Source: Haliclystus octoradiatus (lineage: Eukaryota > Cnidaria > Staurozoa > Stauromedusae > Haliclystidae). From it: a DNA stretch of 64,000 bases. Positions 30,575-41,975 of the stretch are shown here, one piece after another. The notes beneath the pieces were generated by a model. That model saw only the letters and a program-made list of their open reading frames with translations. It was not told the DNA's origin and did not search any database. Position numbers and translations under genes: made by a program. The DNA lies in NCBI GenBank assembly GCA_916610825.1, contig OU744447.1, positions 14,429,751-14,493,750 of the forward strand. Direction: 5' to 3'. The first letter of the stretch is position 1, and each line of letters begins with the position of its first letter.

Positions 30575-30798
30575 GTGTTTGAAACTTGTTTACATTGCTA
30601 CTTCGACCATTAGTTGAGACCACAGGGTGAACTAGCAACGGCCAAAATTCTTCACTTGAAAACAGAATCCAGTGTTTTCTTCCTTCAAGTCAGAGATTCC
30701 TGGCTGTTTTACGCAGTGACACTCCTATCTCAATCAACACGTTGCACAGTAATTCACACCTATTTGCGAAAAAAATCTGCCCGATTCTTGCTCTGGTT
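30575..30798 (+). promoter_or_regulatory. U2 snRNA gene upstream spacer/promoter
   Basis: Near-identical to 23378-23599, from the A-rich end of E2b to a U2 5' end. Confidence 0.55.
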
Positions 30799-30831
30799 AT
30801 CGCTACTCGGCCTATTGGCTAAGATCAAGTG
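30799..30831 (+). ncRNA. U2 snRNA 5' fragment (nt 1-33)
   Basis: ATCGCTACTCGGCC...AAGATCAAGTG; one extra substitution (TTCTC to TACTC) relative to the others. Followed directly by the 5' UTR of E3 (TACAAATAG...), a different subfamily from the copy after 23632, inserted at the same U2 position. Confidence 0.88.
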
Positions 30832-30905
30832 TACAAATAGTGTTCGTGGAAGAAGTTTTCAGAAGCGGAAATTAGTTGGGTTTCCACAGCCCGTTAAAAC
30901 TCAAG

Positions 30906-32253
30906 ATGGCTGAAAGTCAATCCTGAAGTGTGGAATTGAGAGCCAACTAAGGCCTCTAAGTGGGCAGGAGAGCCCGAAAACGATGGAAATCCATCGCAAC
31001 ATCGCATCCTTCGCAACCATCGCAACAACTGGTAAGTGCCACATCATTGGGCAACACTCGCTCCAGGCCCCGAAGTTCATCGCTCGGGAGGATGACCTTC
31101 AGACCAGATACTGCTGGACTGTCCGTCTCCTCCCAAAAGGAAAACTTACGGAAAATAGCCTGCAGACCAGATACTGCTGGACTATCCGCTGTCTCCCCTA
31201 AGGAGAATGAAGGGAAAAGGCCTGGATATCAATCGGAGGTCGCTATGGCTCAAATTGTTGCTGGGCCTCAATCAACTTATCAAATAAGCCTCCACAAACA
31301 GGCTCTACAGCAATCCTCCGCGCGCGGATTGCCAATCGTCCACAGGACAAAAACCGTAAAGAGAGGACCTTAATTGTCAGGCCCTCACTCTCTTTAAGGT
31401 CTTTGGGAGACCTGACAAATGAAAATATAAATAAAGCCTTCAAAAAAATCACAAAGGAAAATGTAGAGGCGCTGTATCGCTACGGTGGGCCAGGCTCTGA
31501 CTCATATTGTGTCAGAGTTTCAAGCTTAGCTCATGTTACTCGTCTAATGAGCGGCCACTTCTCCATTGCTGGCAAACCGGCATACTTGCAGCAGATGGGC
31601 CAGCGCTACGTTACTGTGCGTATACCAAATGCCCACAGTGTGACTCCTCTCAAGATAATCGATGCACTTGCGCCCTTTGGCGACCTGCAGGATGTTTTGG
31701 AGGTTCCCATCGACAGCCACATGGCTTAACAGGGGATATCCATGTGAAAATCATGGTGTTTAAGGGTAAGTCTCTACCCTCGCACATCGTTGTGGAAAAC
31801 ACAACGCTGTGCATCTATTTTCCTGGCCGCAAGTCCCAGTGTCTGAGCTGCGGAAAGTCCGGGCATAACAAATTTAACTGTCCTGAAAAGGCACCTAACC
31901 CAATTAACCCGACAGCCCAAACAATTAAGAAAACTAACGCAAATAAGGACACTAACCCACCGTTAGACTCTACAACCGAAGCCCCTTCGTCTGAAGAGGA
32001 CGACTTTTGTGACGTCGAAGAAGGTGAGGTTCTGTCCTCGGACGACAAGGGGCCGAGGGAACCAATTTCTATCTCTTGTCTCTCTGTCCATAAACAATGA
32101 AAATTCAACCATGGACTGGAGACGGTGCCTAGTCCTGGCAAAAGGAAAACAAAATCACCTCAATCCAGTCCCTCCTCTGAGTCTTCAAAAAAAAAATCCA
32201 TCAGGAAATCTCCGGAAGCTCAGAGGAGGCTGTCAGCCAAAAAGTCTTCGTGA
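30906..32253 (+). pseudogene. E3 ORF1 (subfamily C), several frameshifts
   Basis: ATG at 30906 meets a TGA after seven codons. Open pieces at 30960-31373, 31403-31729 and 31739-32097 lie in different frames. Recognisable segments are YGGPGSDSYCVRVSSL, GKPAYLQQMGQRYVTVR, KGKSLPSHIVVENTTLCIYFPGRK (given here only as landmarks) and the CCHC knuckle CLSCGKSGHNKFNCP. The natural stop would be TGA 32251-32253. Confidence 0.8.
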
Positions 32254-32352
32254 CTGACTGACGTATATTAGTAACAGATATACATTTTGTACATATTGTC
32301 TATATTTTTTCGTCGTTTTTTCCTTGTTCATGTCATTTCGTAATGCCCTGTA

Positions 32353-32997
32353 ATGCCGTGTTTTATTAGTTTAAATTGTCGTGGTATGGGCCTGGCTTCC
32401 AAGCGGGGGGCCATCCTTAAATTCTTGAAACAACACCGGGCTGATGATGCTCTGTTGCAAGAGGCAGACCTGTCTCCGACTGCAACTTCGATGATGGAGT
32501 CGGAGTCAGGTTTTAACCTATATGTCAACAGATTGCACAGCAACATTATCCTGGTGAATAAAACATTTGACTGTAAGGTGGACCTTGTACAACTGAATGT
32601 TGATCGTGCTGTGGCTGTAAGACTAGATTTCTCGGAATCTACGTCTTCAGTCTCAGCTGTGTGTCCTTCGTTATTAGTAATAAATGAGCACGCTCCTTCG
32701 GGAGGTGGTAATGATAAAGTGTCAGCCCGAAGGGATTTCTTTAACTCTATACGAGCAGAAGGTCTTTAACTGTGTGCTCGACGATCATCTGGACAGGCGG
32801 GGGTCGACCGGTTATTCTGACCGGTCGGCACCTGCCTTACAGGATCTGTCGATCGACTTAGAGTTGAGGGACGCCTGTATCCGTTATACATTTCGTACAA
32901 ACCGTGGTCTTTCGATGTCTCGTCTTGATAAATTTTTTGTTAGTGATTGTTTAATGTCGTACCTAACCGGCCTTAACATTGTGGACTGTGCTCTCTA
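32353..32997 (+). pseudogene. E3 ORF2 fragment (endonuclease only)
   Basis: MPCFISLNCRGMG and LLQEADL give the first endonuclease motifs. A ~35-bp deletion near 32765 removes the GGDFN motif, and the sequence stops at IVDCALS, just before the SDH histidine motif, at the junction to the 3' UTR. Confidence 0.8.
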
Positions 32998-33303
32998 ACG
33001 ACATCCAATTAATTAGCAAGGCTTGAGAAAGCACAATAAAAAAGAAAATATATACCGATATATACTAATTACAAAGACGAAATCAAATAAAACTTCTTCT
33101 AATCAACTATCACCTATCAAACTATTTCATATGTTAGTAAAAACTAAATCTGTTCTGTTTTGAAAACCTGTAAATAGTGTATATAGTAGAATTAGTTTCA
33201 TATTTGTAAAATGCTTAGCCCGTATTTGTAGATCTATGTAGTCGTGTAGAAATTGATGAATTATATGCAGTGGTGTCCCCCTGGCGTCAGATTTTCAGTT
33301 TGG

Positions 33304-34505
33304 ATGGCGGAGAGCGATGGGCCAATCAGGCCGAGAAGTGGGGCTGGAGAACCGAAAAAGAAGCTCGTTGGCTAAAACAAGTCAACATTCTACTACTGCT
33401 CCTTCCAGGGCCCATAGTTCCTCTCTGGGAGAGATTCGAAGCAGTAGCTGATACATCTTTCGTCTCTTCCCTGACGGCAAACTGCAGGAACAACCCTGGA
33501 AGTGGCTCCAAGGGCGAAGCCCTGGCCAATTTGACCCAGAAACCTAAGCCAACCATGGCTCAAATTGTGGCTGGGCCACAATTAGCATCTTCTACATCTA
33601 CATCTACACCATTAACAGGCTCTAGAGCAACCCTACTCGCGCCGTTTGCAAACAGACCGCAAGACCTTAATCAAAAGAGAGGACCCTCATTTTGAGACCC
33701 TCACAAACATTGAAGACCTCTGGGGACCTCAGCATCGTCAACATCAACGCTGCTTTTAAGAAAATCACCAAGCAAGATGTTGAGGCCCTCTACCGTTATG
33801 GTGGGGCGGGCACAAATTCATACCGTGTACGGGTCTCAAGTTTTGACCTCGTAGCCCGACTCACCAGCGGGCATTTTTCGATTCTTGGCAAACCTGCTTA
33901 CCTGCAGCAGATGGGCCAGTGCTACGTCACAGTGCGTGTACCTAATGTCCACTTAGTGAATCCTACTGAGGTGATCAACGCATTGACGCCCTTCGGTGAG
34001 TTACAAGATGTTGTGGAGGTTTCCCAACGCCAGGTTGAGGCTTAACAGGGGAAATCCATGTTAAAATAATGGTGTTTAAGGGTAAGTCTCTACCCTGGCA
34101 CATTGTTGGTTGTAGATAATATAACATTGTGCATCTATTATCCTGGCCGTAAGCCCCAGTGTCTAAGCTGTGGAAAGTCCGGTCATAATAAATTTGACTG
34201 CTCTGAAAAGGCAATAACTAACCGAACTAACCCGACCAACCTCACAGAATTATATGCACCTACTAACGCAAGTAAGGCTACTAATCAACAAGTAGAAGAT
34301 ACAAGCGAAGTCCCTTCGTTTGAGGAGGACTCTTCTGACACAGAGGAAGGTGAACTGAAGGTGGTGCCTAGCCCGCCAATTTCTGGTCTCTGTCTCTCTG
34401 CCTAAGAGTGCAAGATCATCAGCCTTTGACTGGCAGATGGTGCCTAGTCCTGGTAAGAGGGGGGAAAATCTCCTCCAGCCAGCTCCTCCGAGTCTTCAAA
34501 AAAAA
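33304..34505 (+). pseudogene. E4 ORF1 (subfamily B), broken
   Basis: MAESDGPIRPRSGAG start. A TGA at 33693-33695 and frameshifts near 33340, 34044 and 34110 separate the pieces. The core YGGAGTNSYRVRV, GKPAYLQQMGQCYVTVR and the knuckle CLSCGKSGHNKFDCSEK remain. Acidic SFEEDSSDTEEGE tail. Confidence 0.75.
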
Positions 34506-34521
34506 AATCAAGCAGTAAATC

Positions 34522-35700
34522 TGTATGTACGGACAGCTGAACCTAGGTTTGGCTGTTTTGAAATGCAGGATCGCCAGAAACTTCGCAATTCGACTGCCTG
34601 TCTGGTACCACCACACGCTTTGGGACTGGGAATGTTATGTTCGTAAACTCCGAGTATCGCCGACTACCAGGGAAGCGATACTTGATGAACCAGTATTTTG
34701 TAACTCGTTTGTCGATGTAATTCGTAAGAAAGTCACATTTACTAACCAAGTGTGGGTAACTAACGGCATCAAAATAATTAATGATATCACAGGAGATGAT
34801 GGACGCCTGCTTGAGTATAGCGTGATTAATAAAACTATTCTAAAAAATCAAGAAAAAAAGCAAATCACCACCACATTGCTCAAACAACTCAAACTCAATT
34901 GGTCAAGCCAATGGCTTGAACAACTCTACTCGGGTGAACCAGGTAAGTATACACATGAACCTTGCCAGCCTAGACTCCGTCTGTCAGTCAATTCGGCAGA
35001 GAGCAGAGATCTAGGTAAGTTTACGACAAAATCCTTATATCATGCTATCCGTCCGACACCTAGTTCCCTAAGCAAAGGCCAACAGTCTTGGGAATCTAGG
35101 TTAGGTATAAGTCCGGACTGGACAACAGTTTACTCACTGTGTAGGAAGCCGTTAATTGGCCGTCGATTTGCTGATCTTCAGTGGAAAATCATCCACGATT
35201 TCTTACCAACAGGAAACAAAGTGAGGCATTTCGATGATACCAACGACGGCTTGTGCCCCTTTTGTCATGGGGAGGTCGAGACGACAATACATCTATTCCT
35301 AGATTGTTGTTTTCTCACCAAACTGTGGCAGAAACTATATTCAGTAATGTTAATAGTAGGAGAGCACCCAAAAGGTTTCGCTCAAGATCTGGCTAGAACG
35401 ATGGGGGTATTTCCACAATCTGTTCTGGATGGCCGGGGGGCACTTTTGTGTTGTTTACTTTGGGAGTCATTCACGTCTGCACTATGGTACACGCGCGTTG
35501 AAGCTAAGCAGCGAAACACTGACCTAGAAGTTCAAGTCTGGGTCCGCTGTCTCTCTGAGATACGACTCAGCTTGGATCTCTTGCAGGTAAAGTACCAACG
35601 CGAGGAGGAGGATACCATCGACCTGCTGTATCCTGGCATTATTACATACATCAATGGCAGAACTTCAACTGATGGCCTGGCAACCTATTTATTGGACTGA
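34522..35700 (+). pseudogene. E4 ORF2 C-terminal part
   Basis: About 390 uninterrupted codons homologous to the C-terminal third of ORF2 (after the RT): HHTLWDWECYVRKLRV, ILDEPVFCNSF, IGRRFADLQWKIIHDFLPTG, zinc finger CPFCHGEVETTIHLFLDC, VQVWVRCLSEIRLSLDLLQV, stop TGA 35698-35700. The endonuclease and RT are absent, so it has no polymerase function by itself. Confidence 0.85.
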
Positions 35701-36492
35701 GGGATCCATGTTGTGTCACCATGTTTGTACTGCCCTATTTGTCTATTATTTGAAGAATTTACCTGGTCCTGTTATGTATTTGTCAAAGTTGTTACCGTAT
35801 TGTCTCAAAATCTATGTCAAATGTCTACCAATTTCAAACCAAGTACTGTCCACCTATTTATTGTCTTTCATCAACGTATTATATATCATTCTGCTCGTCT
35901 CATCCTATTTATTCATGTTACAAGATTTTATTTGCTGTATATCTATTTATATCTCAAGTTTGTACATTATCGTCCTAAAATTAAAGTTTATTGTCTACCA
36001 TTTATTAATTTCACCGTATGTCCTGTCAAAGATTTCATTGTTCTATATGGCTTTATTATATATCGTTCTGTTCCTGTCAACCTGTTTTATATTATGGTCA
36101 AAGATTTTATTTGTTATTATGTCGTATTCTCCAAATTTCATGTTATCCATTGTAAATCGTACTCCAACATCGCAAAGTTCGTCGGTCTCCGGTACTCGGA
36201 TACTGCCCTGCCGGAGTCCAACGCTCTACTTCTATAGCTCTTTAAATACAAACTTATTATTTCTCTGTTATATCTTGTAAACAGATATAATAGTTTTAAT
36301 AATTATTAATTGATTATGCTATATCTCTGTTATTTTCATACTTCTTTATATTATTATTAATGTAACGTAATTTGAATGTAAGTAGATGTATAGTTTAATT
36401 GTAGTTTAATTAGTTTAGTGATAGTTAATTTATTTTCAAACGCTGATCTAATCTCATTTTATTTATTATTTACACTCATATCACCATGCATG

Positions 36493-36535
36493 TCAGGGGA
36501 CCAAAAGCTATCAAAGTGTCTGGCCGTTCCCCTGA
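36493..36535 (+). promoter_or_regulatory. B-type 3' UTR stem
   Basis: TCAGGGGA (36493-36500) pairs perfectly with TCCCCTGA (36528-36535). It occupies the position of the A-type structured module (both start GCATGTCAGG) but with a different interior. Confidence 0.5.
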
Positions 36536-36920
36536 TCATCTTGATGTCGACATTGTCGATACCAAGTTGGGAAGAGGGCGGCAGATAACGCTTCCCCTGG
36601 CCTCTGCGCCAACCCTGAAGAACCAAAATATACTATCAATCGGACTATCCTTCTATACTATCAAACTTAGCCAGAAAATTGAAACAAGATATATACCTTA
36701 GGTATATATGATCAACCAATTAGAAAACAAAAAGAAAAAGAAAATAAAAATGAATATAATCAACTATCACCTATCTAATCCCCTGGCCTCTGCGCCAACC
36801 CTGAAGAAACAAAATACATCACCGGACTATCATTTTGAACACTCTAACCAGAAATACAAACAAAATATATATATTAGGTATATATAACCACCATATTAGA
36901 AAAAGAAACACTAAAAACAA

Positions 36921-36944
36921 AATATATATATATATATATATATT
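36921..36944. repeat. (AT)n microsatellite
   Basis: About 11 AT units in the E4 3' UTR. Confidence 0.8.
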
Positions 36945-37242
36945 AAAATCAATAAATATCATTTTTTCAACTATCACCTATCAAATTACTACATATGTCC
37001 GTAAAACTAAATCTGTCCTGTTTTGTAAACCTGTAATATAAATAGTGTATATAGTAGAATTAATTTCATGTTTGTAAAAGGCTTAGCCCGTATTTGTAAA
37101 TGTTTTGTAATTGTGTAATAACTGATTAATTATATGCAGTGGGGCAGTGCCCCCACTGGAACGCAAAAAAAAAGGGTTACCTGCTTGATAAATTTGGAAA
37201 ATATATTGTTTCTTCGCCTGGCAGCGAATTTATAGTTTGGTA

Positions 37243-38374
37243 ATGGCGGAGAGTGATGGGCCAATCTGGCCGAGAAAGGGGGGCTGGTGGCCCCAAAACG
37301 AAGACTACACAACAACAAGTAAGTCTTCCAACCACTACTGCCCCTTCCAGGGCCCGTAGTTCCTCTCTGGGAGAGATTAGATTTGTACCGGCAGTAGCTG
37401 ATACATCTTTCATCTCTTCCCTGAGGGCAAACTGCGGGAACAACCCTGGAAGTGGCTCCAGGGGCGAAGCCCTGGCCAATTTGGCCAATAAATCCAAGCC
37501 AAAAATGGCTCAAATTGTGGCTGGGCCACAATTAGCATCAAACAATTCTACACCATCTACACCATTAACAGGCTCTACAGCAGCCCTTCTCGCGCGGTTT
37601 GCCAACAGACCGCAAGATTTGAATCGAAAAGAGAGGACCCTCATTTTGAGACCCACGCAAACATTGAAGACCTCTGGGGACCTCAACATCGTCAACATCA
37701 ATGCTGCATTTAAAGGAATCACCAAGCAAGATGTTGAGGCCCTCTACCGTTATGATGGGCCGGGCACAAATTCTTACTGTGTACGGGTCTCAAGTCTTGA
37801 TCTGGTAGCCCGACTCAACAGCGGGCACTTTCCGATTCTTGGCAAACCTGCTTACCTGCAGCAGATGGGCCAGCGCTACGTCACCGTGCGTGCACCTAAT
37901 GCCCACTTAGTGACTACCACCGACGTGATCAAGGCATTGATGCCCTTCGGTGAGCTGCAAGATGTTGTGGAGGTTCCCCATCGCCAGGTTGTAGGCTTAA
38001 CAGGGAAAATCCATGTAAAAATAATGGTGTTCAAGGGTAAGTCTCTACCCTCCAACATTGTTGTAGATAGTACAACATTGTGCATCTATTATCCTGGCCG
38101 TAAGCCCCAGTGTCTAAGCTGTGGAAAGTCCGGTCATAAGAAATTTGACTGCCCTGAAAAGTAAAAACTAACCGCATTAACCTGACTGACTTCACTGATT
38201 TATATGAACCGACTAATGCAAGTAAGGCAACTAATCGACCAGTAGAAGATACAAGCGAAGCCCAATCGTCTAAGGAGGACTCCTCTGACACAGAGGAAGG
38301 TGGGCTGAACGTGGTGACCTCTGAAGACGAGGGGCCTAGCCCGCCAATTTCTGTCCCTGTCTCTCTGCCCAAGA
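37243..38374 (+). pseudogene. E5 ORF1 (subfamily B)
   Basis: The ATG at 37243 is separated from the main frame by one extra A in the GAAAGGGG run near 37277. From about 37280 the frame is open through YDGPGTNSYCVRV and the knuckle CLSCGKSGHKKFDCP to a TAA at 38162-38164 (GCA of other copies). The acidic tail continues in frame to the chimera junction. Confidence 0.8.
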
Positions 38375-38526
38375 GTGCTATGTCTTTTAAACAGATATAG
38401 TAGTTTTGATTATAATAAATTAATTATTTTTTGACTCTATTTATATTGTTTTCTGCTTTAAATAGTTTAATTATAGTGTAGTTTTAATATATTTAGTACA
38501 TATCTATTAGAGAAATATAATTAACG

Positions 38527-38631
38527 AGCATGTCAGGGTAAAAGGCCGCGAGTCTCATGACTGTCCGTCTGGTATGGACGAAACTTCATATCAGGTGGCA
38601 GCAGTGGCAACCTTCCTGACCTCTGCTAGCA
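38527..38631 (+). promoter_or_regulatory. Structured 3' UTR module 1 (E5)
   Basis: Core at 38564-38594: second helix CTGGTATG/CATATCAG keeps pairing through a G-U; the first helix has one mismatch (TCCGTC/GACGAA). Confidence 0.6.
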
Positions 38632-38691
38632 TCGGACATTCAACGTAATTAATGTTTATATCCATTATAGATATAAATCCGTTAATTATCG

Positions 38692-38794
38692 AGCATGTCA
38701 GGGTAAAAAGCTGTGAATCCGATGACTGTTTGTCTGGTGTGGACGAAGGTACATACCAGGTGGCAGCAGTGGCAACCTTCCTGACCTCTGCTAA
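38692..38794 (+). promoter_or_regulatory. Structured 3' UTR module 2 (E5)
   Basis: Core at 38729-38759: TTTGTC/GACGAA and CTGGTGTG/CATACCAG, each with a substitution that remains paired as G-U. Confidence 0.6.
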
Positions 38795-39289
38795 CACAAC
38801 AAAACCTGAAAAAAGCAATGGTACCTTCAGCGACAAGAAAAACGGACACTGCATATAGAAAATCAAATTATATATCGATGAACTTACATTAAAGAACCAT
38901 ACAATACAAAACAAAAAGTTATGCAACGAAAATGATACATGTCACTATCATCCACATATTATCAACCAAATATATCTATTATCAACCAATTATTATTATG
39001 ATGATTATACAAACAATTAAAAAAAAAGCAATCACTGATTCAACCCGGAAAAGAAAAGAAAGAAAATATACAAACAAATATAACCACTCAAACATTCAAC
39101 CAATCAAATCATTACATATGTTTGTAAAAATTAGTCCTGTATTGTAAATTTGTTATATAAATAGTGTAAATATTAGAATAAACTTTATGTTTGTGGAGGC
39201 TTAGCCCGTAAATTGTATATGTATGTAATTGTGTAATGTTTGATGAATAAATGCAGTGGGGCAGTGCTCTGCTGGTTAGCAAAAAAAAG

Positions 39290-39294
39290 AAGTG
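39290..39294 (+). other. AAGTG target remnant between E5 and E6
   Basis: The last five bases of the U2 fragment (AAGTG) are all that separates the A-tail of E5 from the 5' UTR of E6 (TAGTTATTTAG). The same arrangement is seen at 41537-41541, 58315-58319 and 60582-60586. Confidence 0.65.
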
Positions 39295-39367
39295 TAGTTA
39301 TTTAGTCGAAAGGCGAACAATTTGCTAAATTGAATTGGTTTGTCCGACATTACGGTTTGAATTTCGG

Positions 39368-40683
39368 ATGGCAGAAAAGGGGAGGCAATTGGAGATGGGC
39401 CTTGGTGGCCAAATTACATCACAACGACCTGGACCTGGGGTAAGCGATGCAATGAACACTGCTGCTTCTTCCAGGGCATGCATTTCCCGCAGTTCTTTTT
39501 TTGGGGAAATAAGATTTGAGCCCGCGAGTGCAGGTACATCTGTGGTTTCCTAACTAAAGGGGGACTCCGAGAAAAACCCTGGAAGTGCTGCTAAGGGAGA
39601 AGGCCTGGCCAAATCAGGCCATAAATGCGAAAAAACCATGGCCCAGATCGTGGCTGGGTCCACACCACTTACAACAGCAACAACAACAACAACAACAACA
39701 GTCACTGGATCATAAACAGCAGCAGTCCTCGCACAGCTTGCTAGCATGCCTAGTGAAAAAAACATGAAGGAGAGAACACTAATTCTATCTCCTTCATTGA
39801 TTTTAAAACAATCCGGTGGTCTCAGCCCTCTTAACATCAACAAAGAGATCAAGAAGCACACCAAGACTAACGCTGAGGCCATCTAGAGGTATGGGGGGTC
39901 TGACAGTTACTGTGTCTGTCTAAATAATCTTGACGACACAGTCAGACTTGCCAGCGGACAATTTTCCGTTGCTGGCAAGCCGGCTTACCTGCGGCAGATG
40001 GGTCAGCAATACGTTACCGTACGCTGTCCAGCTGCCAACCATGTGGGCGCGTTGAGAGTTGCCGAGGCTCTAGCTTGCTTCGGTGAGATACAGGGGGTGG
40101 TGGCCGTGACCCATAGGGATATGCCAGAAGTTCGAACCGGGGAACTTCACATTAAAATTGTGGTTTCGGAGGGTAAGTCTCTGCCCTCGCACATTGTGTC
40201 TGGAAAAGACACTTTGTCCGTTTACTTCCCAGGCCGAAAACCCAAGTGCCTGCGTTGTGACCAGTTCGGTCATAACAAATTTCAATGCCAGAATAGAGAA
40301 GAACAACTCTATTCGGACGAATTTTCAGCTCCCTCTGCCCCAGCAAAGGGCAAAAGCCAGCGAAGCCTGTTGAAAAACAGGTTGAGCTGGTGGAGGAGAA
40401 ATAATCTGCAGAGGGGGTTGAATCAATTCCACCCCCATCTGTGCCCCCACCTGCTGTTCTGGGGGATGTGGAAGACTTGATGGAAGTCGAAGGTAGGGGT
40501 GATCATTCCCCGGAAGCGGTGGTTGAGGGCGCAGAAAGCTTGAAAGTGACTGCTGAAGAAGGCTGGCAGACAGCAATAAACGCAAAAAGGAAAAAAACAA
40601 GACGACAACGAAAAAAACTCTTTCCTAGCCGGGAGACTGCTCTATTGAGACAGAATTCTGCTTCACAAAGCAAGGGTAAGTAG
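39368..40683 (+). pseudogene. E6 ORF1 (subfamily A), decayed
   Basis: MAEKRRQLEMGLGG-type start. TAA at 39551-39553, TAG at 39884-39886 (Tyr codon lost), a frameshift near 40350 and a TAA near 40401. Core GKPAYLRQMGQQYVTVR and knuckle CLRCDQFGHNKFQC are readable at 39998-40300. CAA/CAG-rich Thr/Gln repeat at 39670-39725. Confidence 0.8.
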
Positions 40684-40771
40684 TTTACTTTTATGTATAT
40701 TTTTATTATATGTAAATTATTTTATATTTTGAACCCCTCCATTACTGTCCTGTGTTCCTGTATTCGTCCTC

Positions 40772-41080
40772 ATGCCGTCATTTATTAGTTTAAATTGCCG
40801 TGGTATCGGGGGGCAATCCAAGCGAGGGGGCATTACTAGCTTTTTGAAATAACTCCAGGCTGACGTTGCTCTGTTGAAGGAAGTGGACTTCACACCTTCT
40901 GCGGTTTCGTGACTGCAGGCAGGTTCAGGTTTCAATTATTTCCACAACAGATTCCACAGGAACGTTATCCTGGTAAACAAGAAATTAGACTATAAGGCGG
41001 TCCTGTACAACTGAATGTTGAATGTGCTGTGGCTGCTAGGCTGGATTTTTTGGAATCCATGTCTGCAGTCGTAGCTGTAT
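40772..41080 (+). pseudogene. E6 ORF2 fragment
   Basis: MPSFISLNCRGIG start followed by stops (TAA near 40850, TGA near 40910). Homology is lost after the VAVRLDF...VVAV segment. Confidence 0.75.
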
Positions 41081-41541
41081 ATATTAATATTAGTTTAGTG
41101 TTGGCTAATTTATGTTCCAACGTTGTGTTCAGAGGGCGGCAGATAACGCTTCCCTGGACCTCTGAGCTAGTCATGAAAACTAAACTCCCAACGAACTCTG
41201 ATTTTGAACACGCACCAGCCGGTGGAAACTAATTCACATACATATATCAAAGCTATCCCGAAAAAATATATCCAGATATTTATGCAGTCAGACATTTCTC
41301 ACCCATGATTGTAGACGCCTGTCACGTACTATCCTATTATTAACTACAAAAAAATTTACCATTATCACCTATCATGTTTGTAAAATCAAACTTGTCATGT
41401 AGTGTAAACCTGTATTATAAATAGCGTAGTATTTATTTTTATATTTGTAAAACTCTGTAATTTGTATGTTAGTAATTGTCTAGCAATTTGATGGATTATA
41501 TGCACTGGGGTTGTGCCCCAATGGAACGTAAACAAAAAGTG

Positions 41542-41712
41542 TAAAAATAGTTTTGTGAGAAAAAAATAGTCAACTTTGATTAGTTTGTCCGCTGATGGCT
41601 ATCCAAATTCGAGAAAAGTGGGCCAAGGAGCGACAAAAAGTGAGCAGGAGAGCCCGAAACAGAAGGAAAGCTTTGAACAACTACAACACCATCACAAAGA
41701 AAAAGGTTAAGT
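41542..41712 (+). mobile_element. 5' fragment of a C-like element
   Basis: TAAAAATAG... then GGGCCAAGGAGCGACAAAAAGTG-GCAGGAGAGCCCGAAAC, matching the ORF1 start region of E8 (GGCCAAAAAGTGGGAAGGAGAGCC). It stops at AAGAAAAAGGTTAAGTGATAC, where the U2 spacer begins. Repeated at 60,587-60,757. Confidence 0.6.
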
Positions 41713-41867
41713 GATACAAAAATTCTTCATTTTGAGACAGAATCCAGTGTTGTCTTCCTTCATGTCAGACATTCCTGGATGTTTCACGCAACTCCAATGT
41801 CAATCAACACGTCACACAGCGATTCATAACTTTTTGCCAAAACATCTGCCCGATTCTTGCTCTGGTT
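41713..41867 (+). promoter_or_regulatory. Diverged U2 upstream spacer/promoter
   Basis: Same order of conserved blocks as 23378-23599 (CAGAATCCAGTGTT, CAATCAACACG, ATCTGCCCGATTCTTGCTC) with substitutions and small deletions. Confidence 0.5.
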
Positions 41868-41900
41868 ATTGCTTCTCGGCCTATTGGCTAAGATCAAGTG
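41868..41900 (+). ncRNA. U2 snRNA 5' fragment (nt 1-33)
   Basis: ATTGCTTCTCGGCC...AAGATCAAGTG, one change (ATC to ATT). Followed by the B-type 5' UTR of E7 (TTTTATGAATAG). Confidence 0.85.
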
Positions 41901-41975
41901 TTTTATGAATAGTGTGTTCCTTATATTTGGAAAACTTATCATTCGTTCGTCTGTCAACGTCAACCAACTTTGGAG

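Larger units (their letters stand above)
30832..33287 (+). mobile_element. E3: subfamily C element with large ORF2 deletion
   Basis: 5' UTR, ORF1 (broken) and the first ~215 codons of ORF2, which then jump at ~32,997 (GTGCTCTC|TAACGACATCC) to the last ~290 nt of the 3' UTR. Ends at GTGTCCCCCTGGCGTC and abuts a B element. The same 3' end and B junction recur at 50,647-50,975. Confidence 0.8.
33288..37173 (+). mobile_element. E4: subfamily B element lacking most of ORF2
   Basis: Begins mid-5' UTR and contains a broken ORF1. At ~34,510 it jumps from the ORF1 3' end into the last third of ORF2. The long 3' UTR (35,701-37,173) is of B type: a T-rich stretch, HP1 at 36268-36290, a TCAGGGGA/TCCCCTGA stem at 36493-36535, repeated CCCCTGGCCTCTGCGCCAACCCTGAAG blocks, a TA microsatellite and the terminal hairpin 37138-37157, followed by nine A. 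Confidence 0.8.
37174..39289 (+). mobile_element. E5: chimeric non-autonomous element (B 5' half, A 3' UTR)
   Basis: Starts right after the E4 A-tail. B-type 5' UTR and ORF1 run to AAGAGTGC, then switch at ~38,378 to an A-type 3' UTR beginning exactly at hairpin HP1. ORF2 is absent. E7 has the same fusion point. The 3' UTR has modules at 38527-38631 and 38692-38794. It ends in A8-G and is followed by AAGTG and E6. Confidence 0.85.
39295..41536 (+). mobile_element. E6: A element truncated in ORF2
   Basis: 5' UTR, decayed ORF1, the first ~100 codons of ORF2, then a switch near 41,080 to a 3' UTR containing GGGCGGCAGATAACGCTTCCC, otherwise found in B-type E4. Ends with TGGGG-TTGTG-CCCCA and AAACAAAA. 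E11 (58,320-60,581) has the same internal structure at an offset of about 19.03 kb. Confidence 0.8.

Noticed and set aside
35654-36280. Hydrophobic open frames after the E4 ORF2 stop (208 and 174 codons)
   Set aside because: Two overlapping frames in a T-rich 3' UTR, with no conservation in other copies; composition explains the apparent membrane segments.
37130-37531. Minus-strand 133-codon frame at the E4/E5 junction
   Set aside because: It spans a junction between two element copies on the opposite strand, so it is accidental.
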